Assembly (NCBI GenBank): GCA_021204905.1
Contig: JAJPYN010000012.1
Span: 1-64,000, forward strand
Reading direction: 5' to 3'
Source of the DNA: Prevotella sp.
GTDB taxonomy: Bacteria; Bacteroidota; Bacteroidia; Bacteroidales; Bacteroidaceae
Length of the DNA stretch: 64,000 nt
Shown here piece after piece: positions 8,128 through 17,331 of the stretch. How positions within the stretch are numbered: position 1 is the stretch's first letter; the number at the start of each line of letters is the position of its first letter. Both the position numbers and the translations under genes were made by a program. Under the pieces are notes generated by a model. That model worked only from the letters and a program-made list of their open reading frames with translations. It was not told where the DNA came from and ran no database searches.

Positions 8128-10290
8128 TTATTTCAGATGGTCGTCGAACCACTTGACGAGCTGTCGGTAAAGGTGGTTCCGCGCATTACCGCCGTTGATG
8201 CTGTGGTTGCGGTTGGCGTATTGCACCTCAGAGAAATCCTTGTCGGCATCGACGAGCGCGCCGGCGTATTCGACCATGTTTTGCGGGTGGACATTATCGT
8301 CGCCGGTGCCCGCGCAGAGCAATAACGCGCCCGAGAGCTTGTCCGCGCGCGCGATGGGGTTATCGTCGTAGCCGGCGGCGTTTTCCTGCGGCGTGCGCAT
8401 GTAGCGTTCGGTGTAAATCGTGTCGTAGAACCGCCAGTCGGTTACCGGTGCGACGGCCACTCCGCAGGCGAATGCAGCTCGCCCTTCGCTCATCGACATC
8501 AGTGTGTTAAAGCCGCCGTAGCTCCAGCCCCAGATGCCTATTTTGTTGCCGTCGACATAGCTCTGATTGGCGAGCCAGAGGGCTGTTTCGGTTTGGTCTT
8601 TCGCTTCGAGCAGGCCGAGCTGCCGGAACACCGATTGCTCGAATTCGCGGCCCCGTCCGCCCGTGCCGCGCCCGTCGACGCAGACAACGATGTGGCCTTG
8701 CTGCGCGAGGTAATAGTCGAGCCCTTGCCCCATGCTGCCGGTGTGCCAGGCGTTGACCACCTGCTGCGAGCCGGGCCCGGAATATTGGTACATCACGACG
8801 GGGTATTTTGTCTGCGGCGTGAAGTTCCCGGGTTTGATCATCCAACCGTTGAGCGTGATGCCTTCGGAGGTGGTGAAAGAGAACATCTCGCGGCGGTTCC
8901 AACCGTTTTGCTTCATCTTTGCGGCGAGCGCGGCGTTGTCGATGATCGTGGCGAGAACCTTGCCTTTGGCGTTGCGCGCGGTGATGATGTACGGCGTGTT
9001 CATGTCGCTCCATGTGTTAAGGAAAAAGGCGCTGTTGCCGGAGAACGTCGCGGCGTTCCAGCCTGTCTTCTCGGTGAGGGCTTCAAGCTTGCCGTTCTTG
9101 CGCGAGACGGCCACGTAGCGGTCGAACGGCGTGTCGGCAATCTGGCAGAAGGCGTCGCCGGTAGCGTCGTTGTAGGCGTAGATGTCGGTAACGATTTGCT
9201 CCCCCTGCCCTACCTCGCGAAGAAGAAGGCCGTTGTAGTCGTAGATGTAAAGGTGCGTGTAACCGCTGCGGTCCGATGGCAGAAGCACCGCCGTCGACGA
9301 GAGCTTAATCTGCGGTATGACATCGCCGCCGATGTAGCGTTCGGCCTTGTCCTGAATGATCATCTGCGCGAGGGTGGTCGACGGGTCGGCGGTGTAAACC
9401 GACAGCAGATTTTGCGCGCGGTTGAGCGTGTAAACAACGATGCGGTCGGGGTTGTCGGTGGCCTTAATGCGCGGCAGGTAATCGTCGGCGGCGGAAGGGA
9501 TTTGCAACTGCTGGATTCGGCGGCTCTGGATGTCGAAACTCCAAGCCGTTACTATCGAATTGGCCTGCCCCGCCTTAGGATATTTAAACGAGAACTGCTC
9601 GGGATAATCGCCGCCGAAAGTCTGCAGCGTGTACGAGGGCACGGCCGTCTCGTCGTAGCGCAACCAACAGAGTTTCGTGCCGTCGGCATTGAAGCAAAAG
9701 GCGCAGTTGAAACCGAACTCCTCCTCGTTCACCCAGTCGGGCACGCCGTTGATTATCTCATTCACCTTGCCGTCCTTCGTCACTTGGCTCTCGGCGTTGT
9801 CGTAAAGCATCTTGACGAGGAAAAGGTTGTTCTCGCGCACGAAAGCGATCTGGTTGCCGTCGGGTGAGAACTGCGGCGACTGCTGCTTGCCGCCGGAAGA
9901 GAGGCGTTCGAGCTTGCGCGTGCGGACGGTGTAAATGTAGTAATCGGCCTTGAACGACCGGCGGTAGATCGGCTCGGGGTTGGTGTAAATGAGCATCTTC
10001 GCGCCGTCTGCCGAGAGCGTGAACCCGTCGAACGAGGAGATTTTCTCGCCGATGGTGTTCTCCACATCGAAAAGCACGGCCGTCTGCTGCCCGCCGTTAA
10101 ACGACCTTTCCACTATCTGCCGGCCGTCAGCCGAGCGCGAGGCATACTTGTCGGTGGCGCCAATCGGGACAACATTATGCAAGGTCTCCGCGTCGAATTC
10201 GCGCCCGATGTCGGGCAAATCCAGTTGCTGCTGGGCCGCCGCCGAAGCGCACGCCATCACTGCCGTAAATAGAATTATCAGCTTTCTCAT
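8128..10290 (-). CDS. Dipeptidyl peptidase IV family (S9B) serine protease
   Basis: Exported prolyl dipeptidyl aminopeptidase of 720 residues that releases Xaa-Pro or Xaa-Ala dipeptides from peptide N-termini, typical of asaccharolytic or protein-using Bacteroidota. It has a signal peptide (residues 1-19), then a beta-propeller domain (about 30-470) containing DWVNEEEF, which supplies the Glu pair binding the substrate amino terminus. The alpha/beta-hydrolase domain carries Ser590 in GWSYGG, Asp in GTGDDNVH (664/665) and His696 in NHSING. The triad is complete and the length is as expected. Promoter and start are well supported, and an octamer repeat sits in its leader. Confidence 0.95.
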   Translation of the reverse strand: MRKLIILFTAVMACASAAAQQQLDLPDIGREFDAETLHNVVPIGATDKYASRSADGRQIVERSFNGGQQTAVLFDVENTIGEKISSFDGFTLSADGAKMLIYTNPEPIYRRSFKADYYIYTVRTRKLERLSSGGKQQSPQFSPDGNQIAFVRENNLFLVKMLYDNAESQVTKDGKVNEIINGVPDWVNEEEFGFNCAFCFNADGTKLCWLRYDETAVPSYTLQTFGGDYPEQFSFKYPKAGQANSIVTAWSFDIQSRRIQQLQIPSAADDYLPRIKATDNPDRIVVYTLNRAQNLLSVYTADPSTTLAQMIIQDKAERYIGGDVIPQIKLSSTAVLLPSDRSGYTHLYIYDYNGLLLREVGQGEQIVTDIYAYNDATGDAFCQIADTPFDRYVAVSRKNGKLEALTEKTGWNAATFSGNSAFFLNTWSDMNTPYIITARNAKGKVLATIIDNAALAAKMKQNGWNRREMFSFTTSEGITLNGWMIKPGNFTPQTKYPVVMYQYSGPGSQQVVNAWHTGSMGQGLDYYLAQQGHIVVCVDGRGTGGRGREFEQSVFRQLGLLEAKDQTETALWLANQSYVDGNKIGIWGWSYGGFNTLMSMSEGRAAFACGVAVAPVTDWRFYDTIYTERYMRTPQENAAGYDDNPIARADKLSGALLLCAGTGDDNVHPQNMVEYAGALVDADKDFSEVQYANRNHSINGGNARNHLYRQLVKWFDDHLK

Positions 10291-10304
10291 CGTAATCGTT
10301 TTTT

Positions 10305-10340
10305 GAGGTTATGAGGTTGTGAGGTTATAAGGTTATGAGG
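10305..10340. repeat. Octamer tandem repeat, 4.5 copies
   Basis: On the plus strand, gaggttat, gaggttgt, gaggttat, aaggttat and gagg follow each other without spacers. It lies between the predicted transcription start and the start codon of the DPP IV gene, hence in its 5' leader. The same octamer family recurs at 23045-23092. Confidence 0.9.
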
Positions 10341-10377
10341 CGCCTTAACACCTGCCGCCTTAATAATTATTTCCACA

Positions 10378-10408
10378 CAAAATTAACCTTTGGCGGCATA
10401 ATTGCAAA
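10378..10408 (-). promoter_or_regulatory. Promoter of the DPP IV-parC-protease unit
   Basis: On the minus strand TTTG (10405-10408), 19 bp, then TAATTTTG (10378-10385), an exact Bacteroidota consensus. The predicted start near 10371 leaves a leader of about 80 nt containing the octamer repeat. Confidence 0.8.
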
Positions 10409-10438
10409 AAGTTTTCGCTCTTTTTTGGAAAAGGGGCA

Positions 10439-10476
10439 AGAAAAACCCTCCGCAAAACCCGGGGTGATGCAGAGGG
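10439..10476 (-). terminator. Terminator after the beta-helix lipoprotein gene
   Basis: On the minus strand CCCTCTGC (10469-10476) pairs with GCGGAGGG (10446-10453), with one wobble, followed by TTTTTCTTG. It is 55 bp past the stop codon at 10532. Confidence 0.85.
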
Positions 10477-10531
10477 CCGCCTGTGTGCAAGACTTTTTAT
10501 GAGGGAGATATTCTTGCCTTGGCAACAGGTC

Positions 10532-12283
10532 TTAAAGCGTTATCTGCTGCGCCGCGCCGCCCGCCGTGAGTGTGTACTCGCCGCCCTTCTCGAGCTGCGG
10601 CAACGAGAGAATCAAGTACGCGCGCGACATCGTCAGCGGCATGGTGTAATCGAACAGCGTGCCCGAACTATTTGCGAGCGTGATGGCCGAGCCCGAAGTC
10701 AAGCCCGACACGCTCTTTGAGATGAATTGCTGCGTCGAAGCGGAACTTGACGGCGAGGTCATCAGCGTGTTGCCCAGCGACAATAGCGTGCCGCCCGAGA
10801 CGGCCAGCGTGCCGCGCTCAATGACATCCACGCCGTCTTCGCCAAGACCGATAGCCACCGTTTCGCCGCCCGAAATGTACATGTTGCCGTTCGAGTCAAA
10901 CCCGTCGTTATTGCTCGACACAGCGAGAATATTGCCGCCGGAAATCGTCATCACATCGCCCGAATTAATCGCGTCGTCGTAAGCATAAGCCCCGATCGTG
11001 CCGCCCGAAATTGTCAATGCCGACTTGCTCTCAATGGCCTCACTGCCCTCGCCGCCCGTCGTGCGCGACATAATATCTCCGCCGGAAATAGTCATCGACC
11101 CTTCGCAGCGTATGCCCTTCGGCGATTTGTCGTTGTCGTCGGAGCTTGAAGTATTGCCGAAGCCGCCCATCGGTCCGAAAGAGCTCGACGACGAACCGTA
11201 AGTGAACTTCGACCCGGTGGTTATCACGCGCACCTTCCCGCCGGCAAGCAGCATGTCCCCGTCGGCGGTGATGCCCTTGCCGCCCTTGCCCGTCGCTTTG
11301 ATGTCCGCCTCGCCGCCGGTCATGCGGAAGTCCCCGTCGCAATTGATGCCCGCCGGACCTTTCGTCTCCTCGTCGTCGCTGTCGTAATACGCGTCGGCGC
11401 TGTCGATGATCGTTGTCCTTCCGCCGGCGATAACCACCGGTCCGTCGCTCTTCAAGCCTTTGTTGCCCTCGCCGCTGACATCGATGTTCATCACGCCGCC
11501 GGAGACGATGATCGAGTCCTTGCCGCGCACGCCGTTGCCTTCCGACGCACTGACATTAATGATATTCCCGCGCCGGAAACGCAGGTACTGGTCGCTGCTG
11601 ATGCCCGCCTTGCAGTTGGCGGAGATGTCGAGCCGGCCGCCGCCGCTGAAGACAAGCTGCCCTTCGGAGAAAACGGTGCCCTTGGCGTCCTCGTCGCCCG
11701 TGTCGGCGTATGTCGGGCCGTCGGCAAGCGTGTTCGTTGAACCGTCGGAAATATCAATAAACACACGCTTCTTCGTTTGAATGTTAATCGCCGGACCGTC
11801 GCTGTTGGTAAGGTCCAACCCGGCGAGGCTCACCGCACATTTCTTGTCGCTGTAAAGCTTGAACATGCCGTCGGAGGCGCTGCCGGAAAGCTGGTAAATG
11901 ATGTTCTTCGAGGTCGATGCGTCAATGGTGATCTTCGCGCCGTCGACAGTGGCCGAAACGCCGTCGGGCAGGTCGCCGCACGAGACATTATTTTCCGAAA
12001 AAGCGATGCTTACCGTTTCGGAAAAAGACGTGTTCTCAATGAAATCCTCGTCGGAAGCGTCGGCAGCCTCATCCTCGGAAAGCGCGGAATAGTCGAACGC
12101 GACATCGAAATCAAACAATTCGCCGCTGCCCGAGATGCCGTTGTTCGACGAAGCCCCGGGCATGCCGCCCGAATTTGAAACCGGCCCGAAATCAATTAAT
12201 TCGTTGCTCTCGTCGGTGGAACAACCAGCTATAATTGTAACCAGCCCGAGCGCAACAGCCGTCTTCACAAGGTCGCAAAGCAT
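10532..12283 (-). CDS. Carbohydrate-binding-like beta-helix lipoprotein (Cthe_2159 type)
   Basis: A 583-residue surface or periplasmic lipoprotein. The signal peptide ends in a lipobox (IIAGC, Cys about 21). After a Ser/Gly/Asp-rich linker (about 22-85), the body from about 130 to 500 is a series of turns with recurring I/V-SGG or AGG motifs, as in right-handed parallel beta-helices of the polygalacturonan-binding Cthe_2159 family (also listed as carbohydrate-binding or DUF4353). Many Asp/Asn residues could bind calcium. A good ribosome-binding site, AAGGAG (12291-12296), lies 7 bp before the ATG, which is unusual for this phylum. It is monocistronic with its own terminator. The ligand cannot be told from sequence. 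Confidence 0.82.
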   Translation of the reverse strand: MLCDLVKTAVALGLVTIIAGCSTDESNELIDFGPVSNSGGMPGASSNNGISGSGELFDFDVAFDYSALSEDEAADASDEDFIENTSFSETVSIAFSENNVSCGDLPDGVSATVDGAKITIDASTSKNIIYQLSGSASDGMFKLYSDKKCAVSLAGLDLTNSDGPAINIQTKKRVFIDISDGSTNTLADGPTYADTGDEDAKGTVFSEGQLVFSGGGRLDISANCKAGISSDQYLRFRRGNIINVSASEGNGVRGKDSIIVSGGVMNIDVSGEGNKGLKSDGPVVIAGGRTTIIDSADAYYDSDDEETKGPAGINCDGDFRMTGGEADIKATGKGGKGITADGDMLLAGGKVRVITTGSKFTYGSSSSSFGPMGGFGNTSSSDDNDKSPKGIRCEGSMTISGGDIMSRTTGGEGSEAIESKSALTISGGTIGAYAYDDAINSGDVMTISGGNILAVSSNNDGFDSNGNMYISGGETVAIGLGEDGVDVIERGTLAVSGGTLLSLGNTLMTSPSSSASTQQFISKSVSGLTSGSAITLANSSGTLFDYTMPLTMSRAYLILSLPQLEKGGEYTLTAGGAAQQITL

Positions 12284-12425
12284 AAGAATTCTCCTTAATC
12301 AGAACCAACAGCTTTGACGAAAAAAACGCGCGCGGGTTTAATCTCCGCACAGGCAAAAATGCGCCGCGGGGCAGGTGAACAAAGTGCCGCGCAGCCCCGG
12401 GCTTCGAACAACTATAAAGCGAATT

Positions 12426-13496
12426 TCAGTCGGCCGCGAACTGCTTTATTTTCTGCTCTTCGCTCAGTTTGCAAACGAGCAGCGTGCCGTCCTTCTCGAC
12501 AACGACATACCCGTCGAGGCCTTGCACGGCGACCTTCTTCTCCTGCGTGGCGTGGATGATGCAGTCGTTGCAGTCGTACACCTTGATATTCGGGCCGATG
12601 AGGGCGTTGCCGTGGGCGTCGCGCGGCGAGTTATCACGCAGCGAACTCCACATGCCGAGGTCGCTCCAGCCGAACGATGCGGGGAAAACAAAGATCTCGT
12701 CGGCCTTCTCCATGATGGCGTAGTCGATGGAGATATTCTCGCAGTCGGGGTAATGCAGGTCGATGGCGGCTTGCTCCTCCGGCGTGCCGTAGACGGGGAA
12801 CAGGTCCTCGAAGATGCGCGACATCACGGGCTGGTACACGCGGAAAGCGTTGACGATGGTGGAGACGCTCATGATAAAGATGCCGGCGTTCCAGAAATAT
12901 TCTTTTTGCGAAATATATTCCTTGGCGAGGGCGAGGTCGGGCTTCTCGCGGAACCTGTCGACGCGGAAAATCTCCTTGTGCCTCACCGACGGGCTCGACA
13001 GATCGGCCTGGATGTAACCGTAACCCGTCTCCGGCCGCGTGGGGCGCATGCCGAGGGTGATGATGGCGTCGCTCTCGGAGGCGAAGGCCAAGCCCTCGAT
13101 CACAACGCGCTGAAACTCAGGCACATCGAGCACGAGGGCGTCGCTCGGCGCAACAACGATGTTCGCGGCGGCGTTCACCTTTTTTATCCTCCATGCGGCG
13201 TAGGCGATGCAGGGGGCGGTGCTGCGGCGGCAGGGCTCGAGCAGGATATGGCTTGCGGGGATCTCGGGCAGTTGCGCCGCCACGATTGAGGCGTAGTCGC
13301 GGTTGGTGAGCACCCACACGTTCTCCGCCGGCACCACCTCGTGGAGACGGTCGTAAGTGAGTTGCAACAGGCTGCGGCCCACGCCCAAGACATCGACAAA
13401 TTGCTTCGGGAATTGCTCGGTGCTCATCGGCCAGAAACGGCTGCCCACGCCGCCGGCCATCAGTACGAGATGGTTGTTGTTGTTTGCGTTTGCCAT
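12426..13496 (-). CDS. Mannose-1-phosphate guanylyltransferase
   Basis: Makes GDP-mannose from mannose-1-phosphate and GTP for polysaccharides, glycoproteins and GDP-fucose. It is 356 residues, the length of the single-domain enzyme without a fused isomerase. The nucleotidyltransferase signature LMAGGVGSRFWPMS with FPKQF follows at residues about 12-35. Other supporting motifs are APSDALV (metal-binding Asp), GYGYI, VDRFREKP and FWNAGIF. The start at 13496 is preceded by GGAGG (13506-13510), so the upstream in-frame Met codons are not needed. It is transcribed divergently from the acyltransferase gene. Confidence 0.95.
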   Translation of the reverse strand: MANANNNNHLVLMAGGVGSRFWPMSTEQFPKQFVDVLGVGRSLLQLTYDRLHEVVPAENVWVLTNRDYASIVAAQLPEIPASHILLEPCRRSTAPCIAYAAWRIKKVNAAANIVVAPSDALVLDVPEFQRVVIEGLAFASESDAIITLGMRPTRPETGYGYIQADLSSPSVRHKEIFRVDRFREKPDLALAKEYISQKEYFWNAGIFIMSVSTIVNAFRVYQPVMSRIFEDLFPVYGTPEEQAAIDLHYPDCENISIDYAIMEKADEIFVFPASFGWSDLGMWSSLRDNSPRDAHGNALIGPNIKVYDCNDCIIHATQEKKVAVQGLDGYVVVEKDGTLLVCKLSEEQKIKQFAAD

Positions 13497-13789
13497 AACA
13501 TTCTTCCTCCGTTTTTTCTGCATAACAAATTTAGGCATTTCGCCGCGCACGCCGCCGCGCAAAAAGCCGGTTTTCTGTGCAAAACGCGCGTTTTAATGAT
13601 ATTTCGCAAGAAATTCGCACCTTTTTCGCCCGCTGCGAGCTGACTTTCGAAAGGTTTTGCCAGGGGCAATTGACAACTATGACCTTTCGGACTGCTGCGC
13701 GCGCCGCCGGCGTTGTCAGCGTCGCCTGCTAAATAGTGTCGCGTACTAAATAATTAATGTGCGGATTTCATATTTCGCCGGAAAAAGTT
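13497..13789. other. Divergent intergenic region
   Basis: About 290 bp between the guanylyltransferase and acyltransferase genes. I see the ribosome-binding site of the former near 13506-13510 and the promoter of the latter at the right edge; no gene or RNA is apparent in between. Confidence 0.5.
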
Positions 13790-13797
13790 TACCTTTG
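13766..13797 (+). promoter_or_regulatory. Promoter of the acyltransferase gene
   Basis: TTTC, 20 bp, then TACCTTTG (13790-13797). It excludes a start codon at 13757 and supports the ATG at 13817. Confidence 0.7.
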
Positions 13798-13816
13798 CAA
13801 GTTAAAACTGAGCGAA

Positions 13817-14995
13817 ATGGCACGGCTATCCGATTTTGACGACATACGTCCTTACAGTGCCGGCGAGGTGCGCGGCGCGATAAGGGAACTGCTTGACGAC
13901 AGGCAGTTCAAAGCGGTGATGAGGAGTCTCGTGCCGTGGCTTCCCTACTGCCTTACGCGCCTTTTGTTGCGGCTGGCACTTATCGGCGTGAAGACCCCGC
14001 AGGGCTTTCAGGTGCGCGTCATGCGGCCCTTTGCCAAGTTGATAATAAGGCGCCATACCGACGGCGTGAGCTATTTCCCGAATGAAAAAATAACGCGGGA
14101 CAAGCGCTACACGTTTATCAGCAACCACCGCGACATCATCCTCGACGTATCGATTTTCAACCTCCTGCTCTACGAGACGGGCGCTTCGGGCACGTGCGAG
14201 ATTGCCATCGGCGACAATCTTCTTATCTATCCGTGGATTAAACGCCTCGTTCGTCTGAACAAAGCTTTTATCGTGCGCCGCTCCCTTTCGGCACGGGATT
14301 TGCTTAAAAGTTCCATACTTATGAGCCGGTACATGCATTTTGCCATCAACGAAAAGCGGGAGAACATCTGGATAGCCCAACGTGAGGGGCGGGCAAAGGA
14401 CTCGAGCGACCTCACGCAAGAGGGCGTGATAAAGATGCTCACCATCGGTTACGACGGCTCCGCATACGACGCGCTGAAAGAGATGAATATCGTGCCGTTC
14501 ACCATCAGCTACGAGTTCGACCCCTGCGACCGGCTCAAAGCGCAGGAGTTTCAGCAGAAACGGGACAACCCGAGCTACAAAAAGACGCGGCAGGACGACC
14601 TGACGAACATGAAGACAGGTATCTTCGGGTATAAGGGACGTGTGGTCTACCGCGTCTCGAACTGCATTAACGACAGCCTCGAGGAGCTGAAAGGGCTGCC
14701 GACTGCGGAGCTGTTGCGCGAGGTAACCCGCCGGATAGACCTGCAGATACACACGGGTTACGAGCTGTTCCCCAACAATTACATCGCCTTCGACCGGCTT
14801 AATGGCAACCGCGACAACGAGGCACACTACACGAAAGCCGACGAGAAGCGCTTCGACAACTATTTGCAGGCGCAGCTCGACAAGATAACCATCCCCGATA
14901 AAGACACGGATTTCCTCACCGAAAGGATGCTTACCATGTACGCCAACCCGCTGAGGAACTACCGTGCGGCTATTGACAACGACAGCAAAAACTAA
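13817..14995 (+). CDS. Glycerol-3-phosphate/lysophosphatidate acyltransferase family protein
   Basis: Membrane-associated acyltransferase of 392 residues, probably acting in phospholipid or lipid A-type acylation. The motif FISNHRDIILD (near 97-107) corresponds to the NHxxxxD active site of the PlsB/PlsC superfamily but has one extra residue between His and Asp; FIVRRS (near 150) and a REGRAKDS stretch match the later glycerol-phosphate-binding blocks. The same family is common in Bacteroidota. The start is the ATG after the promoter's predicted start. It is followed 18 bp later by a NigD-like lipoprotein gene. The exact acceptor is not known. Confidence 0.75.
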   Translation: MARLSDFDDIRPYSAGEVRGAIRELLDDRQFKAVMRSLVPWLPYCLTRLLLRLALIGVKTPQGFQVRVMRPFAKLIIRRHTDGVSYFPNEKITRDKRYTFISNHRDIILDVSIFNLLLYETGASGTCEIAIGDNLLIYPWIKRLVRLNKAFIVRRSLSARDLLKSSILMSRYMHFAINEKRENIWIAQREGRAKDSSDLTQEGVIKMLTIGYDGSAYDALKEMNIVPFTISYEFDPCDRLKAQEFQQKRDNPSYKKTRQDDLTNMKTGIFGYKGRVVYRVSNCINDSLEELKGLPTAELLREVTRRIDLQIHTGYELFPNNYIAFDRLNGNRDNEAHYTKADEKRFDNYLQAQLDKITIPDKDTDFLTERMLTMYANPLRNYRAAIDNDSKN

Positions 14996-15013
14996 GAAAG
15001 AAGGAGAACGACA

Positions 15014-15715
15014 ATGAAGAAAATTTTAACAAAGACAACAGGACTATTCACCATTTTATTCCTCGCAACGTTGCTCTTTGCGGCTTGCATGGACGACGAT
15101 GATAACGGCACGAGCTACACCGACCTGCGCGCCGATTTCGGCATGATAAAGACCAATTCGTCGGCGATGACGGTAGGTTTCACCACCGACGACAACGTGT
15201 ATAAAGCGCTTGCCGAGCCGAAAGACATCAGCGGCGCACGCCCCGACACCACCTATCGGGCGCTGATTTACTATTACGAAACGGAGCAGTCGTACGTCGA
15301 GCTGTACGGCTTCACGCTCATCCCGGTGGTAGCGCCGCGCGACAGTTCGGCGTTTGAGGAGATAAAGACCGACCCCGTGGGCTTGCAGAGCGTGTGGGTG
15401 AGCAATAACAACAGCTACATCAACCTGACGCTCAACCTGCTCGGTTCGTCGTCGTCGGATTCGGACTCGCAGATCATCGACATCGTGCGCTCCACCGACG
15501 AGGAGCACGGCGGCATAACCAAGCTCACGCTCTATCACGATCAGAACAACGTGCCGGAATATTACACCAGCACGGTTTATCTCAGCATCCCCGTCAAAGG
15601 CAATTTCAGCGTCGGCGAGGAGGTAAACCTTGTCGTAAACACTTATTCCGAAGGCACGGTGTCGAAGATATTCACCATTTCGGGCGAGCAAAGTTTGTCG
15701 GAGACTACGGAATAG
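15014..15715 (+). CDS. NigD-like lipoprotein
   Basis: A 233-residue lipoprotein with a classical signal (lipobox FAAC, Cys about 25) followed by an Asp-rich stretch that may act as a surface-export signal. The remaining sequence is predicted beta, with the N-terminal Asp run, a YRALIYYY block and a C-terminal immunoglobulin-like half, as in the NigD-like family found only in Bacteroidota. NigD was named from a bacteriocin-linked operon, but its role is not established. It sits between the acyltransferase and gpmI, likely in one transcript. Confidence 0.75.
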   Translation: MKKILTKTTGLFTILFLATLLFAACMDDDDNGTSYTDLRADFGMIKTNSSAMTVGFTTDDNVYKALAEPKDISGARPDTTYRALIYYYETEQSYVELYGFTLIPVVAPRDSSAFEEIKTDPVGLQSVWVSNNNSYINLTLNLLGSSSSDSDSQIIDIVRSTDEEHGGITKLTLYHDQNNVPEYYTSTVYLSIPVKGNFSVGEEVNLVVNTYSEGTVSKIFTISGEQSLSETTE

Positions 15716-15773
15716 GCCTTACTGGCGGATTAAAGCAAACAATTAGTACAAACAAATTAAACATTAATAAACT

Positions 15774-17294
15774 ATGGCAAAGAAAGCACTTTTAATGATC
15801 CTCGACGGTTGGGGTAACGGTGCACACGGAAAGGGCGACGTGATATACAACACCCCCACTCCGTACCTCGATTACATCACCGCCGTGTCCCCGCACTCCC
15901 AGTTGAAGGCGTGCGGCGAGGATGTCGGGCTGCCCGACGGACAGATGGGAAACTCCGAAGTAGGTCATCTCAACATCGGCGCGGGACGGATTGTCTACCA
16001 GGATTTGGTAAAGATAAACCGCGCCTGCAAGGACGGCAGCATATCAAAGAACCCGCAAGTGGAGGAGGCATTCACCTACGCCAAGCAGACGGGAAAGAAG
16101 CTTCACCTGATGGGACTGACCTCCGACGGCGGCGTACACTCCTCTCTCGACCACCTGTTCAAGCTGATTGAGGTGGGCAAAGAATACGGTTTGAAGGGTC
16201 AGACCTTCGTTCACTGCTTCATGGACGGGCGCGACACCGACCCGAAATCGGGCAAGGGGTTTATCGCGCAGGTACTCGACAAATGCCGTGAGAACGACGC
16301 GAACATAGCAAGCATCGTGGGACGGTTCTACGCGATGGACCGTGACAAGCGGTGGGAGCGTGTCAAAGAGGCATACGACTTGGTAGTTTCGGGCAAGGGC
16401 AAGCAGGCGACCGACCTCGTTAAAGCTATGGAGGAGAGCTATGCCGACGGCGTTACCGACGAGTTTATCAAGCCGATTTTCAACGCAAATGCCGACGGGA
16501 AGATTAGCGAGGGCGACGTGGTGATATTCATAAACTTCCGCAACGACCGCGCCAAAGAGCTGACCCGCGTGCTCACGCAGGAAGATATGCCCGATGCAGG
16601 AATGCATATCATAAAAGGTTTGAAGTATTACTGCATGACGCCGTACGACGCGTCGTTCACCGGCGTAGGCATACTCTTCCCCAAAGAGAACGTGGAGAAC
16701 ACGCTGGGCGAGTACCTTTCTTCATTAGGCAAACGCCAGCTCCACACCGCCGAGACGGAGAAATACGCCCACGTAACATTCTTCTTCAACGGCGGACGGG
16801 AGGCGCCTTTCGAGGGCGAGGACCGCATATTGATCCCCTCGCCGAAGGTGGCGACATACGACCTGAAGCCCGAGATGAGCGCCTACGAGGTGAAAGACAA
16901 GCTCGTGGAAGCTATCAACACGCAGACCTACGACTTCATTGTGGTCAACTTCGCCAACGGCGATATGGTCGGGCATACGGGGGTCTACTGCGCCATCGCC
17001 AAGGCTGTGTGGGCGATAGACCACTGCGTGCACGACGTGATAGAGGCGGCGAAGGCTAACGACTATGAGGCAATCATCATCGCCGACCACGGGAATGCCG
17101 ACAATGCAATCAACCCCGACGGCAGCCCGAACACCGCTCACTCGCTCAATCCCGTGCCGTTCATCTACGTTACTAACAACAATTCGGCAAGCGTCAGGGA
17201 CGGGCGGCTGGCTGACGTGGCACCCTCCATACTGCATATCATGGGACTTCCGCAGCCCGCAGATATGACCGGCGAGAACCTTATTACGGACTAA
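15774..17294 (+). CDS. gpmI: 2,3-bisphosphoglycerate-independent phosphoglycerate mutase
   Basis: Glycolytic interconversion of 3- and 2-phosphoglycerate by a manganese-dependent alkaline-phosphatase superfamily enzyme; 506 residues, full length. The N-terminal LMILDGWG binds metal, Ser61 in [10 protein letters not shown] forms the phosphoenzyme, and later blocks [40 protein letters not shown] and IADHGNAD supply further metal and substrate ligands. All key residues are present. Confidence 0.98.
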   Translation: MAKKALLMILDGWGNGAHGKGDVIYNTPTPYLDYITAVSPHSQLKACGEDVGLPDGQMGNSEVGHLNIGAGRIVYQDLVKINRACKDGSISKNPQVEEAFTYAKQTGKKLHLMGLTSDGGVHSSLDHLFKLIEVGKEYGLKGQTFVHCFMDGRDTDPKSGKGFIAQVLDKCRENDANIASIVGRFYAMDRDKRWERVKEAYDLVVSGKGKQATDLVKAMEESYADGVTDEFIKPIFNANADGKISEGDVVIFINFRNDRAKELTRVLTQEDMPDAGMHIIKGLKYYCMTPYDASFTGVGILFPKENVENTLGEYLSSLGKRQLHTAETEKYAHVTFFFNGGREAPFEGEDRILIPSPKVATYDLKPEMSAYEVKDKLVEAINTQTYDFIVVNFANGDMVGHTGVYCAIAKAVWAIDHCVHDVIEAAKANDYEAIIIADHGNADNAINPDGSPNTAHSLNPVPFIYVTNNNSASVRDGRLADVAPSILHIMGLPQPADMTGENLITD

Positions 17295-17331
17295 TCGCCC
17301 CGCACGCGCGGCGCTACAGCTCTTCACGAGA

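Noticed and set aside
13757..13816. A start of the acyltransferase 20 codons earlier
   Set aside because: This would begin upstream of the predicted promoter's -7 box (13790-13797).
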